From: JARKPK01 sp964631235
GTDB taxonomy: Bacteria; Planctomycetota; Planctomycetia; Pirellulales; Thermoguttaceae
Direction of reading: 5' to 3'
DNA: 64,000 nucleotides
Assembly: GCA_964631235.1 (NCBI GenBank)
Contig: CAZVZX010000001.1
Location: 62,001 to 126,000, forward strand
The translations under genes were made by a program, and so were the position numbers. The notes below the pieces were generated by a model. The model saw only the letters and a list, made by a program, of their open reading frames with translations, ran no database searches and was not told the origin of the DNA. Within the stretch, counting starts at the first letter, position 1, and every line of letters starts with the position of its first letter. Below, one piece after another: positions 17,860 through 27,057 of the stretch.

Positions 17860-19212
17860 ATGGACGCGAAGGATTCCCTTCAGCGCCGCACTACGCGGCG
17901 ACAAATCCTGTGCCAAGGTGCCTGTGGGGCGGTCGGTTGGGCGCTGGCCGACTCGCTCGCCGCCGCGGCCGAGAAAAAGCCGGCGGCCAAGGCGAAGAAA
18001 GCGCCGCCGAAGGCCCGTTCGGTCATCCAAGTGTTTCTCTGGGGCGGAATGTCGCATAACGACACTTGGGATCCCAAACCGGAGGCCGGCCGCGACTACA
18101 CGGGCGAGTTCGACAAAGCGATTCCGACGAACGTGCCCGGCATCCAAATCGGCGCGCTCTTCCCCGAGTTGGCCAAGCAAGCCGACAAGTTTTCGCTGAT
18201 CCGCAGCATGACCCACGGCAACAACGGTCACGAGACAGCGGCCTACCTGATGCAAACCGGCCATATGCCGGGCGAACGGTTGGCGTATCCCAGCGTGGGC
18301 GCCGTCTTCGCTCTCTTCAAGAGTCCGGAGTACAAAGGCATCATCCCGCCTTATGTCGTGCTCACCAAACCGCAAGGGCGGTTTTCGGAAGAAGGGTTCC
18401 TCGGCCCGAAATACAAGCCGTTCGCCACGGGCGGAGATCCGAACAACCCGCGGTTCGAGGTGGAAGGCGTCGTCGCGCGCAACATCACCGAAGACCGTCA
18501 GAAGGCCCGCCGCGATTTGCTCGGCAGCCTGAACACGCTCGGCAAAGAACTCGGGCCCGACCCGGCCCTGGCCCTCGATGCCGAGGCCAAGGAACGAGCC
18601 TACGAGTTGATCCTCGGCGCCGGCAAAGACGTGTTCGATCTTTCCAAAGAGAAACCCGAGCTGCGCGATCGGTACGGGCGACACACATTCGGCCAAGAGT
18701 GCCTGGTGGCGCGCCGTCTGGTCGAGTCGGGGGTGCCCTATGTGGTGATCAACTATCCCGGCGGATGGGATACGCACAAGGGTCACTTCCAAACAATGCG
18801 ACGCCAGTGCCCGCAACTCGATCAAGGACTGGCGGCCCTGTTGCAAGACTTGAAAGATCGCGGCCTGCTGGAGACGACCATCGTTTGGTGCTGCGGCGAG
18901 TTCGGCCGCGGCCCGAAGGTCGATTGGCAGCCTCCGTGGAACGGCGGACGCAACCACTACGGCAAAGTGTTCTCGGTTTTGGTGGCCGGAGGCGGTTTCA
19001 AAGGCGGGCACGTGGTAGGCGCCAGCGACGCGAAAGGCGAACAGGTCAAAGACCGTCCCGTCTATCCGGTCGATCTCCTGGGGAGCATTTATCAATTGGC
19101 CGGCATCGACGCCGCGGCGAAGCTGCCGCATCCGATGGGCATCGAAGCCCACGTGTTGCCGACGCCCGAAGAGAAGGCGCCTTCGGCGGGCCTGCTCACC
19201 GAAATCATGTGA
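17860..19212 (+). CDS. DUF1501 (sulfatase-like fold) protein
   Basis: A 450-residue exported protein, 53 bp after the DUF1549 gene. The N-terminus is Tat-like (RRTTRRQILCQGACGAVGWALAD) with a Lys/Ala-rich linker. DUF1501 marks are FLWGGMSHNDTWDPKP, SMTHGNNGHETAAYL, YPGGWDTHKGHF, TIVWCCGEFGRGP and GGRNHYG. The fold is related to alkaline phosphatase/sulfatase proteins, and conserved His/Asp positions suggest a metal site, but no activity is established for the family. The close spacing to the DUF1549 gene and a shared promoter suggest one operon. Confidence 0.9.
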   Translation: MDAKDSLQRRTTRRQILCQGACGAVGWALADSLAAAAEKKPAAKAKKAPPKARSVIQVFLWGGMSHNDTWDPKPEAGRDYTGEFDKAIPTNVPGIQIGALFPELAKQADKFSLIRSMTHGNNGHETAAYLMQTGHMPGERLAYPSVGAVFALFKSPEYKGIIPPYVVLTKPQGRFSEEGFLGPKYKPFATGGDPNNPRFEVEGVVARNITEDRQKARRDLLGSLNTLGKELGPDPALALDAEAKERAYELILGAGKDVFDLSKEKPELRDRYGRHTFGQECLVARRLVESGVPYVVINYPGGWDTHKGHFQTMRRQCPQLDQGLAALLQDLKDRGLLETTIVWCCGEFGRGPKVDWQPPWNGGRNHYGKVFSVLVAGGGFKGGHVVGASDAKGEQVKDRPVYPVDLLGSIYQLAGIDAAAKLPHPMGIEAHVLPTPEEKAPSAGLLTEIM

Positions 19213-19376
19213 ACGCCGATTGCGAATACCCCTCGCCAATCGCCAGAGCAGCATGAAAGCATGAAAGCTCGTCGAAAGGTCGGCGGGGGCCGCATCGCAT
19301 TGAGCAATATGATTCAGAACAACAGTCCGTTTCGAGGGCGGTCCCTTGAGCCCGTCCTGCCGCTTGGGAGCGCGAA

Positions 19377-21482
19377 ATGAAAACGATCAGCCTTCTGCGC
19401 GTCGTCTTCTTCGCGGCCGTCATTTCGGCCGCAGCCGCAGCATTCGCTCAAACGCGAGGCCCCTACATTGGTTATGCCTACCCCGCCGGCGGTCAACAAG
19501 GCACAACGTTCTCCGTTCGCATCGGCGGGCAGGGGCTCGACGGAGTGTACGCGGCGCACTTCACCAGTTCGGGCGTAACGGCTAAGGTTTTGGACTATTA
19601 CGGCCGACTCAGCCCTCAAGATTTCGATCTGCTCCGCGAGCAGTTGAATGAACTCCGCAAGATCGAACGGCGCGGGCGAAAACTCGATGAAACGCAGCAG
19701 AAGATCCGCGCCCGAGTCGAAAGCCGGATCGCCGAATACGTCAATCGCCCGGCGAGCGCGTCGCTCGCTCTGCTGGCGATTCTTGAAGTGACGATTGCCC
19801 CCGACGCCCCGCCCGGCCCCCGCGAGCTTCGTTTGGTTACTTCTCGCGGCTTGTCGAATCCGTTGGTGTTTCATGTCGGCCAGTATCCCGAGGTAACGCG
19901 CAAGCCGATGAAGATCAGCCCATTGCAAGTGCTCGGCAAAGAAGAGGCTGCTTTGCGGCGTCGGCCCGCGGACGAAGTCGAACAGCGCGTTTTGCTGCCC
20001 TGCGTGGCCAACGGGCAGATCGCCTCGGGCGAAGAGAACTGCTATCGTTTCGAGGCGAAGAAAGGCCAGCGGCTGGTTCTCGACTGCCAGGCGCGCAGCC
20101 TGATTCCGTTTATCGCCGACGCGGTGCCCGGTTGGTTCCAACCGGTGCTCGTCGTCCGCGATGCCGCCGGAAAAGAGGTGGCGTTCAACGACGACAACGA
20201 CTTCCGGCCCGATCCGATGATCTTCTTCGAGGTTCCGCACGACGGCGAGTTTGTCGTATCGATCACCGACGCGATCTATCGCGGTCGCGAGGACTTCGTT
20301 TACCGCCTGACCATCGGCGAAATCCCGTACCTGGCCGGAATCTACCCCTTGGGCGGCAAAGCCGGCGAACCGTTCAAGGCGGAAATGCGCGGCTGGAACT
20401 TGGATCAGGCGCGCCTCCTGCTCCCGCCCTCGGATTCGCCTCCGGGAATCTACGACGTTTCCGCAGTCATCGGCAGCACGCAATCGAATCGGCTGCGATT
20501 CGCCGTCGGCGATCTGCCCGAGTCGTTCGACCGAGAACCGAACAATGATCGCCAGCAGGCCCAAGAGGTCGCGATGCCGCAAGTCATCAACGGCCGAATC
20601 GATCGCGCCGATGATTGGGATGTGTTCCGCATCAAGGGCCGCGCCGGCGACACCGTGGTGGCCGAGGTGTTCGCGCGGCGCCTGGAATCGCCCCTCGATT
20701 CGGTCGTCGAACTGATCGACGCCACGGGCAAGACCATCGGCTTCAATGATGATCACGAGGACGCCGCAGCGGGCATCAACACGCATCATGCCGACTCGTA
20801 CCTGTCGGTTGCACTGCCGGCCGACGGAGAGTACTTCCTCCGCATCGGCGATGCCGCGCGCCGCGGCGGACCGGAATACGCCTATCGGCTCCGGGTGGGG
20901 CCGCCGCGTCCCGACTTCGAGCTGCGGGTGGTGCCGTCGAGTATCGCGCTGGCGCGGCGATCGTCGGCGACCGTCACGGTGCATGTGTTGCGGAAAGACG
21001 GCTTCACCGGCGATGTCCGCTTGCGGCTGAAAGACGCCCCCGACGGCATCGCCGCATCGCCGACAACCATCAGCGGATCGCAAGAAATGGTGCGCATGTC
21101 GATTCGCAACGACCGAGCTCAGCCCGGCAAGGTCTTTTCGCTGGCGATTGAGGGGTCGGCGAATGTGGGCGATCGCGCGATCACCCGCACGGCCGTGCCC
21201 GCAGAGGACCGGATGCAGGCGTTCCTCTGGCGCCACTTGGTGCCCGCGGAGCAATTTGCGGCCATCGTTCCCGACTTTTCGTCGTCGATCATGCCCAAGC
21301 GAGAGGTTCCGCCACCGATGGAACTGCCCAAGCCCGATCCGTCGAAACCGGCCGCACAGCCCCAGTTCACAAAAGCCCAAGTCGCCAGCCGCTTGCGTCA
21401 ACTCCGATCGCTTTTCAATGATTGGCTGTTGACTGAGGAGTTCTATCAGGTGAAGGTGGCCGAGTGCGAGGCGATTAAATAA
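19377..21482 (+). CDS. Exported protein with PPC domains
   Basis: A 701-residue secreted protein and the third member of the DUF1549-DUF1501 cluster. GGGAG precedes the ATG, and the signal peptide ends near AAAFAQ. The first 100 residues resemble an IPT/TIG-like module (YAYPAGGQQGTTFSVRIGGQ). Two bacterial pre-peptidase C-terminal domains follow: one at about residues 215-315 (CYRFEAKKGQRLVLDCQARS, NDDNDFRPDP) and one at about 405-505 (DDWDVFRIKGRAGDTVVAEV, NDDHEDAAAG). A long helical stretch at about 75-120 is charged. PPC domains are beta-sandwich modules that assist secretion or binding. This gene order recurs in Planctomycetota; its job is unknown. Confidence 0.85.
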   Translation: MKTISLLRVVFFAAVISAAAAAFAQTRGPYIGYAYPAGGQQGTTFSVRIGGQGLDGVYAAHFTSSGVTAKVLDYYGRLSPQDFDLLREQLNELRKIERRGRKLDETQQKIRARVESRIAEYVNRPASASLALLAILEVTIAPDAPPGPRELRLVTSRGLSNPLVFHVGQYPEVTRKPMKISPLQVLGKEEAALRRRPADEVEQRVLLPCVANGQIASGEENCYRFEAKKGQRLVLDCQARSLIPFIADAVPGWFQPVLVVRDAAGKEVAFNDDNDFRPDPMIFFEVPHDGEFVVSITDAIYRGREDFVYRLTIGEIPYLAGIYPLGGKAGEPFKAEMRGWNLDQARLLLPPSDSPPGIYDVSAVIGSTQSNRLRFAVGDLPESFDREPNNDRQQAQEVAMPQVINGRIDRADDWDVFRIKGRAGDTVVAEVFARRLESPLDSVVELIDATGKTIGFNDDHEDAAAGINTHHADSYLSVALPADGEYFLRIGDAARRGGPEYAYRLRVGPPRPDFELRVVPSSIALARRSSATVTVHVLRKDGFTGDVRLRLKDAPDGIAASPTTISGSQEMVRMSIRNDRAQPGKVFSLAIEGSANVGDRAITRTAVPAEDRMQAFLWRHLVPAEQFAAIVPDFSSSIMPKREVPPPMELPKPDPSKPAAQPQFTKAQVASRLRQLRSLFNDWLLTEEFYQVKVAECEAIK

Positions 21483-21483
21483 C

Positions 21484-21586
21484 GCCGCGAAAAAGGGAAA
21501 TCGGTCCGAACTGGGGCTGCGCACAATCGGCTCGTTTCGTTCCGCCGGCGGCCGCTTCCGCGATTGTGCGCGACGACTCGAACAGC
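21484..21586 (+). repeat. Dispersed stem-loop repeat, copy F (forward, best stem)
   Basis: It starts one base after the stop at 21482. CCGCGAAAAAGGGAAATCGG, then GCGCACAATCG and, 40 bases on, CGATTGTGCGC: an 11-bp perfect inverted repeat with GGCGGCCGC inside. The ACTATTC tail is altered to GACGACTCGAACAG. It lies between convergent genes. Confidence 0.75.
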
Positions 21587-21657
21587 CGCGATCGTCTTCC
21601 CGATTTGCCCCGAGGCACGTCCGACGGCCTGCGGAGTTGGAGGGTCTGCGACGCGGA

Positions 21658-22929
21658 TCAATAGGCGATTTTCGCTTGCGGCAGCGCCTTTTTCACTTCA
21701 GCCAAGCCGGCAGCCGAGATGTTGGTATTCGACAAAGCCAACTCTCGTAGCTGCGTCATCGCCTTGAGCGTCGGTATCGAGGCGTCGGTCAGCGGCACGC
21801 CCTGAAGCTCGAGGCGGCCCAGCCGGGTCAGCCCGGCCAGTTGCCGAAACCCGTCGTCGGTGATTTTCACATCGCGCAGGATCAATGTTCGCAACCCCGT
21901 CAATTCGCCGAGGTGTTTCATCCCGGCGTCGGTCAGGGGGGTGGCCATCACGTTCAACGAGTTGAGGGCCGGCAGCCGCTTGAGGTGAACCAAGGCCGCG
22001 TCGGCCAACGGCGTCCCGCCGAGATCGAGATGCTCCAGGTGCTTCATCTCGGCAAGGTCCGGCAGCGCGTCGCCCGAAATGGCCAACCGCCGCAGATTCA
22101 GCCGGCGAAGTTTGGTCAGCCCCTTAAGCCGCTTCAGACCGTCGTCGGTGATTTGAAATGCCTGCGCCAAGGAAAGCTCTTCCAAATCGGCCAGCTTGCC
22201 GAGGAACTCCAGCCCGTCATCACTGATGGCCAGCGAATCCTCGATCGCCAACACGCGAAGCTGTTTCATTGCGCCGACGGCTTCCAAGCCGGCATCGCTG
22301 ACGCCGCGGCTGCGAACGCGGAGGACGGTCAGATTTTTCATCTCGGCCAACAATTCCAGGCCGCCGTCGCCGATCAGATCGCTGCCCCGCAGATCGAGCG
22401 ATTCGAGGTTTCGCAACTGCGCGATGGCGCTGAGTCCGCCGTCCGAGATGTAGCTGTCCGTCAGCGCCAAGTGGCGAAGCTTGGGAAGCCCTTTGAAGCA
22501 ACTCGCCGAGGCGTCGGTCATTCTCGTCAGTCGATTGAGCGAGAGGGTGTGGAGGTTCGGCAGCGTGGCTAGTTTTTTGATGCCCGCGTCGGTCATTCCC
22601 ACCGTATCCAACGAGAGCGACTCGAGCGCGGTTGCTTTGGCGATCGTTGCGGCCGAGGCGTCGGTAATCCCCGCCCCCTTCACCAGCAACTCTCTCAATT
22701 TCGGCTGTGCGGCAATCGGTCCGAGGTCGTCATCCGTCGCACTGGCCGCCGACAAATCAACCCCGACGATCTCGCCTTGCTCGTCGAGCGCAACGCGGCC
22801 GCCGAGTTGTTTCACTCGGGCCGCCACCGGTGCCGCCTCGGCCGACGGCTCGCCGGCACAAACCGTGGAGACGACCGCTCCTCCGCTGAGCAGAAGGCAC
22901 AACAACAAGCAAACGATCAGCGTGCGCAT
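21658..22929 (-). CDS. Secreted leucine-rich-repeat protein
   Basis: A 423-residue exported LRR protein. I place the start at ATG 22929, where GAGG lies upstream and a good signal peptide begins (MRTLIVCLLLCLLLSGGAVV). From about residue 60 to the end there are some 14 repeats of about 24 residues with the pattern LxxLxLxxTxITDAGLxxLxxL, for example TDAGIKKLATLPNLHTLSL. This is the GALA/ribonuclease-inhibitor-like type common in Planctomycetota. It should form a curved binding scaffold; ligand unknown. It lies in a leftward row with the HEAT-like and Gfo/Idh/MocA genes. Confidence 0.85.
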   Translation of the reverse strand: MRTLIVCLLLCLLLSGGAVVSTVCAGEPSAEAAPVAARVKQLGGRVALDEQGEIVGVDLSAASATDDDLGPIAAQPKLRELLVKGAGITDASAATIAKATALESLSLDTVGMTDAGIKKLATLPNLHTLSLNRLTRMTDASASCFKGLPKLRHLALTDSYISDGGLSAIAQLRNLESLDLRGSDLIGDGGLELLAEMKNLTVLRVRSRGVSDAGLEAVGAMKQLRVLAIEDSLAISDDGLEFLGKLADLEELSLAQAFQITDDGLKRLKGLTKLRRLNLRRLAISGDALPDLAEMKHLEHLDLGGTPLADAALVHLKRLPALNSLNVMATPLTDAGMKHLGELTGLRTLILRDVKITDDGFRQLAGLTRLGRLELQGVPLTDASIPTLKAMTQLRELALSNTNISAAGLAEVKKALPQAKIAY

Positions 22930-23099
22930 CGAGAGCCTCGTTGCGGTTAGAAGGTCCGTTGATGGGAACAAGAGAACACCGTCCCGCTGCCGGAAGCTCG
23001 CGATTCTTCCGGCCGCCGGACGGAACCAAAAAATGTTCGGTCGGGGCGTGCAACGCGGACCGCCCCGGGGACGAAACGACTACCGCCGCAGAACGCGCA

Positions 23100-23672
23100 T
23101 TATTCGCGTCCGACCGGCTTGACCGACGTCTTCTTGGTCGGCGTCAGCTTTTGGCTGGGATAACCGGAAACCTCCGCGCCGCGCACGCGCAGCGAGTGCG
23201 CCAGCGCGAATCGCTGGGCCTCGGGCGCCGCGGCCAGCCGGGCCCGAAGAATCTCAGTCGCCCGTGCGCCGGGCAAACGCTCTAAGCACATCCGTGCGTC
23301 GTCGCCCGCGTCGGCATCGTCGAGCAAACGCCCCACCGGATCGGCCGCCTCTTCGCCGCCGATTTGCCAAAGCATCCACAACACATCGCGGCGGAACTGC
23401 CCATGCTTCGTTCCCAAAAGAGCGATCAGCTCGGCCGTGACGGCCTTGGCCTCGTCCGCCGCCCCCGGACGGCCGGCATGATAAACGATATTCTGAATCG
23501 CCCGGTTCGCCGCCCGAGCTACTTCGATATTCTCCGCCTCGACGGCCAGCTTGGCCAGCGGAGCAATGGCCGACGCGCCGACGACTCCCGCACGGTCGCG
23601 GGCGCCGGCGCGCTCGTCGTCGTCGCTGCTTTGAATCGATTTCAGTAGCGTATCAAGGTTCAATTTGTCCAT
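23100..23672 (-). CDS. HEAT-like repeat protein
   Basis: A 190-residue all-helical protein with no signal peptide. Residues about 8-170 contain four to five HEAT-like helical pairs (for example ASAIAPLAKLAVEAENIEVA and FRRDVLWMLWQIGGEEAADP). The tail is basic (PTKKTSVKPVGRE). An AGGA site lies upstream of the ATG. The gene is 65 bp upstream of the Gfo/Idh/MocA stop in the next gene's reverse order, so it could be its downstream partner in one leftward transcript (25099 to 23100). The role is probably protein-protein contact. Confidence 0.7.
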   Translation of the reverse strand: MDKLNLDTLLKSIQSSDDDERAGARDRAGVVGASAIAPLAKLAVEAENIEVARAANRAIQNIVYHAGRPGAADEAKAVTAELIALLGTKHGQFRRDVLWMLWQIGGEEAADPVGRLLDDADAGDDARMCLERLPGARATEILRARLAAAPEAQRFALAHSLRVRGAEVSGYPSQKLTPTKKTSVKPVGRE

Positions 23673-23737
23673 CGGAGTCTTCGTCCTTCATCACTTGTAC
23701 TGCGTTGTTCACTGGGAGCCGAAACCTTCGCGCGGAC

Positions 23738-25099
23738 CTAAAGCGTGTAGGGATACCGCTGGGGCCGGCCCGCCAAACGCTGCGCCTGCTCATCGCCGAC
23801 GATCTCGCGCTTCGAGTGGTCCCAGCGGAGCTTGCGGCCCAAGCGGAAGGCCAAGTTGCCCAACACGGTAAGAATGGCCACGTCGACTCCGGCCTCGACG
23901 TTCATGATCGTTCGCTTGCCGGTCTTGATCCCTTCGAACCAGTCTTCCATGTGCCCGGGGCTGCGATAAACGTCGACCGCGCCGGGCCCCGGCTCCCACT
24001 CGCGCGCCTTGCGTTCGGCCCACGTGCCGCCGTCGCCGCCCCAATGGACGAACGTACCCTTATCGCCGCGATAGACCGCGCCGTAGCCCGGCCGGCTGAT
24101 CTTCCCTCCCGGTTCCTTGCCCGTGCGCTCTTCGGGCGGGACGGGCTCGCCGGGCTGATTCCAGGTGAGCACCCAGTCGGGATTTTTGAAGGTGTACTTC
24201 ACGCTGATCGTCACGGCGGAATCCCACAGCCCGCGCTTCGGCGCCTCGCCGGTCGCCTCGACCTCCACCGGGCCGGTGCCGTCCGCCCCCATCCACCACA
24301 TCGCGCAGCTCATCACATGCGCGCCGCGATCGCGAATCTGGCCGCCGCCCGACTCCATCAGCCAGCGAAACACGCCGTGGCAGTAGCCGCGGTTGAACGG
24401 GCGCCAGCGCAACGGCCCGAGCCACAAGTCCCAATCGAGTTCGGGCGGCGGATCGCCATCGGGATTGAATCCGCCGACCGGACTGGGATAGTGAAAGCAA
24501 TCGACCCGCGTGATCTTGCCGATATTGCCGTTGACTAAGTAGCGGTGCGCCAAGTAGGCCTCGGGCTGGCTTCTTCCCTGAGAGCCCACCTGAACGGCGA
24601 TCTTCGCCCGCCGGGCCGCCTCGATCATCGCCTTGCCCTCTTCGATGGTGCAGCAGGCCGGCTTCTCGACATAGACATGCTTCCCTCGCTCGGCCGCATG
24701 AACGGTTTGCACCGCGTGCCAATGGTCGGGCGTCGCGATCACCACCGCATCAATATCCTTGCGATCGAGCAGTTCGCGGTAATCGCGGTAGCAATCGGCC
24801 TGCGGCCCGGCTTTGCGCGAGGCGTTTTCCAACCGCTTGTCGTCGATGTCGCAAACGGCGGCGATATTCACCAGCCCTTGCTTCATCCGGTTGACCATGC
24901 CCCCCAAATGCCCGCCGCCCATGCCGCCCACGCCGATAAAGCCGAACGTGAGCTTCTCGTTGGCGCCCGGCCTTCCAGCAGCGGCCAACGCGCTGCGGGG
25001 AATCCACTGCGGCGCTCCAAGCGCAGCGCCGGCTGCCGCCATCGAACCGGCCTGTCGAAGAAACGTACGCCGCGGCACGCCCACATGCTTCTTCGTCAT
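23738..25099 (-). CDS. Gfo/Idh/MocA-family oxidoreductase, Tat-exported
   Basis: A 453-residue exported oxidoreductase-family protein. ATG 25099 is preceded by GAGGGTGA, while the open frame upstream of it has no export signal. The Tat signal is VPRRTFLRQAGSMAAAGAAL. The Rossmann domain starts at LTFGFIGVGGMGGGHLGG; AVCDIDDKRLENA, TPDHWHAVQTVHA and EKPACCTIEEGKAM are clear. The C-terminal domain holds ESGGGQIRDRGAHVMSCAMWW, typical of the exported planctomycete clade. It differs from the other two copies in the window in keeping both the dinucleotide loop and EKP. Its HEAT-like neighbour is 65 bp downstream. Confidence 0.88.
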   Translation of the reverse strand: MTKKHVGVPRRTFLRQAGSMAAAGAALGAPQWIPRSALAAAGRPGANEKLTFGFIGVGGMGGGHLGGMVNRMKQGLVNIAAVCDIDDKRLENASRKAGPQADCYRDYRELLDRKDIDAVVIATPDHWHAVQTVHAAERGKHVYVEKPACCTIEEGKAMIEAARRAKIAVQVGSQGRSQPEAYLAHRYLVNGNIGKITRVDCFHYPSPVGGFNPDGDPPPELDWDLWLGPLRWRPFNRGYCHGVFRWLMESGGGQIRDRGAHVMSCAMWWMGADGTGPVEVEATGEAPKRGLWDSAVTISVKYTFKNPDWVLTWNQPGEPVPPEERTGKEPGGKISRPGYGAVYRGDKGTFVHWGGDGGTWAERKAREWEPGPGAVDVYRSPGHMEDWFEGIKTGKRTIMNVEAGVDVAILTVLGNLAFRLGRKLRWDHSKREIVGDEQAQRLAGRPQRYPYTL

Positions 25100-25748
25100 T
25101 CGTTCACCCTCGTTCCGTTGCTGTCGTTGAACCATCAATAGTGTTCGCCCACCGCCCGAATTCCGCTCGGCATCGTTCCCGCTGCGACTTGCCGGCCTGC
25201 CCCGCTCGCCGGCTCCCTCGCGGGGAACAAAAGCCTTACACACGATACCATGAACCCGTCGTGAACGCCACAATCATTGACACTGACTTGGCTCGTTCGG
25301 CGCGTCCCGTGCGGCCGAGAGACCGGCGAGAAAATCGCTTCGCGAAAAAGCGATCAGAGACATTTTCGGAACAACAAAGCTCGCTGGCTTGCGTAATGTC
25401 GGGCTTTCCTTGGGGTGCGATGCGACGGTTTTCCCGCCGCACACTACCAGTCGCGCGGCCGTGTGCCCCACGGCAGCCCGGCCCGATGGCGTTCGTGGTA
25501 AACCGGTCCACACAATCGCAAGAGCGGTCACGGGCGCAGCGAAGCAGCCGATTGTGCGCGGTTCTCGGTTGAACCGCGTTGCGTTCTTCGCGTTCTTATT
25601 CAGGCCTTTCGTCGCGAAGAGTTGCGACATTCGGCGACTCGCGCTTGGCCGCTCGTCAGCGCGCGCACCGGCCGGTTCAACATTTCGCGGTGAGAACAGA
25701 CGAGAACCGTTCGCCGCCGATCCACCGCGAGACGATCTCCCTCATCCC
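25100..25748. other. Intergenic region
   Basis: Apart from repeat copy G (25503-25603) I see no gene. A 7-bp hairpin (25334-25354) lacks a U-run. If the FecCD permease had its ATPase partner immediately downstream it would lie here, but no such frame exists. Confidence 0.6.
25503..25603 (-). repeat. Dispersed stem-loop repeat, copy G (reversed)
   Basis: On the minus strand: AACGCGAAGAACGCAACGCG then GTTCAACC, GCGCACAATCGGCTG and GACCGCTCTTGCGATTGTGT followed by GGACC. CACAATCG and CGATTGTG form a perfect 8-bp stem, the same pairing as copy F. Confidence 0.75.
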
Positions 25749-26858
25749 TCAGGTCGTCCAGCGCGACCCGCGACGGCTGAGCAACAGGCTCAAAAAGAAC
25801 GGCCCACCGAGCAACGCCGTCAGAATACCGACCGGAAGTTCCGCCGGGGCCAACACAGTTCGCGCGGCGGTGTCGCACACAGTCAGAAACGCCCCGCCCA
25901 TCAGCGCCGCCGCGGGCAGCAGCAACCGATGATCGTGGCCGACCAGCAGCCGAGCGCAATGCGGCACGATCAGGCCGACGAACCCGATCGGCCCGCACTG
26001 AGCGACCACCAACCCCACCAGCAGCGACACGGCCAACACCAAACGCTGCCGCACGCGGAGCAGTTCCACCCCGCGACTGGCCGCCAACTCGTCGCCAGTG
26101 CTCAACAGATTAAGCTCGCGGGCATAAGAGAAGACGAAGACCGTCCCGGCAACCGCCGCGGCAGCCAACGCCGAAACATCCGCCCACCCGCAAACGCTGT
26201 CGAGTTGGCCCATCACCCAGCGAAGCAAGCGAAAATTGCTCGCCGGATCGCCGAGATACTGAAGCAATAGAATGACGCTCGAGCAGCAAAAACTCAACGC
26301 AACACCGCATAACAGCAGGATGCCGGGCGCAAGGCCGCGTTGAGTTCTGCCGATTGCCAGCAGGACCGTCATCACGGCCGACGCTCCGATGAACGACGCG
26401 ACCGACGCAAGCGAACCGCCGCCCCACTCGCCGCCCGAGCCTGCCCCGCCCCACAGCCAACGTTCCACCGCGAAGATGGCAATCGCCGCGCCGAGCGCCG
26501 CACCGCTGGCCACGCCCAACGTGTAGGGTTCGGCCAACGGATTGCGAAACATCGCCTGAAACGCCGCACCGCACAGCGCCAGGGCCGCGCCCGCGCAAAA
26601 CGCCGTCGCGCATCGCGGCGCGCGAAGCTTCCAAAAAATCTCGAACTGCCTCGGCCGCGGGTTTCTCTCCTCGTTCCCGAATTCAGCCGGAGACGCGGAG
26701 GAAAGATCAGAAGGCGGCCGACCGGACTCGGCCCCGCAGTTGCAAAGTGCGAAGAACGGCGATCGCCACGAAATGATTTCGGGCCCAAAGAACGGTGTCG
26801 CCGCGGCAATCAGCAGCGCGCCGGCGACGACAACCGACAACCTCACCGACCGAGCCAT
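25749..26858 (-). CDS. FecCD/BtuC-family ABC transporter permease
   Basis: A 369-residue polytopic membrane protein of the iron-siderophore/cobalamin importer family. FecCD marks are ALALCGAAFQAMFRNPLAEP, TLGVASGAALGAA, LAPGILLLCGVALSF, WVMGQLDSV and GPIGFVGLIVPHCARLLVGH. A Ser/Pro/Glu-rich loop (about residues 30-75) separates the first helix from the rest and is longer than usual. I chose ATG 26858, preceded at a distance by GGGAG; the frame also extends upstream with a TTG at 26891. No ATPase or substrate-binding gene lies on either side, so partners must be elsewhere or lost. Confidence 0.85.
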   Translation of the reverse strand: MARSVRLSVVVAGALLIAAATPFFGPEIISWRSPFFALCNCGAESGRPPSDLSSASPAEFGNEERNPRPRQFEIFWKLRAPRCATAFCAGAALALCGAAFQAMFRNPLAEPYTLGVASGAALGAAIAIFAVERWLWGGAGSGGEWGGGSLASVASFIGASAVMTVLLAIGRTQRGLAPGILLLCGVALSFCCSSVILLLQYLGDPASNFRLLRWVMGQLDSVCGWADVSALAAAAVAGTVFVFSYARELNLLSTGDELAASRGVELLRVRQRLVLAVSLLVGLVVAQCGPIGFVGLIVPHCARLLVGHDHRLLLPAAALMGGAFLTVCDTAARTVLAPAELPVGILTALLGGPFFLSLLLSRRGSRWTT

Positions 26859-27057
26859 CGCTGCCGGTGCTCCCGAGGCCGCACTTGCCAATCAATCGCG
26901 TCGAGGGTCCACCGACGCCGCAATACTCAACGCTCCACCGCGGGCGCGAACCAATTTTTGCAATTGTCCGCCGCCCGCCGTGCCTACCGCACCGAAGAAC
27001 GCGCCGCCGGGCATCCCGCCGACGCAGGATGCCCGTTCCCGACTCTTATGGCGCTGC

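Noticed and set aside
17638..19254. Open frame of 538 codons on the - strand opposite the DUF1501 gene
   Set aside because: It mirrors conserved DUF1501 coding and has no recognisable feature of its own.
19314..21524. Open frame of 736 codons on the - strand opposite the PPC-domain gene
   Set aside because: The + strand encodes a signal peptide and two PPC domains; the reverse reads as His/Arg-rich noise.
25334..25354. Hairpin considered as a terminator
   Set aside because: Only a 7-bp stem, no U-run, and over 200 bp from any gene end on the relevant strand.
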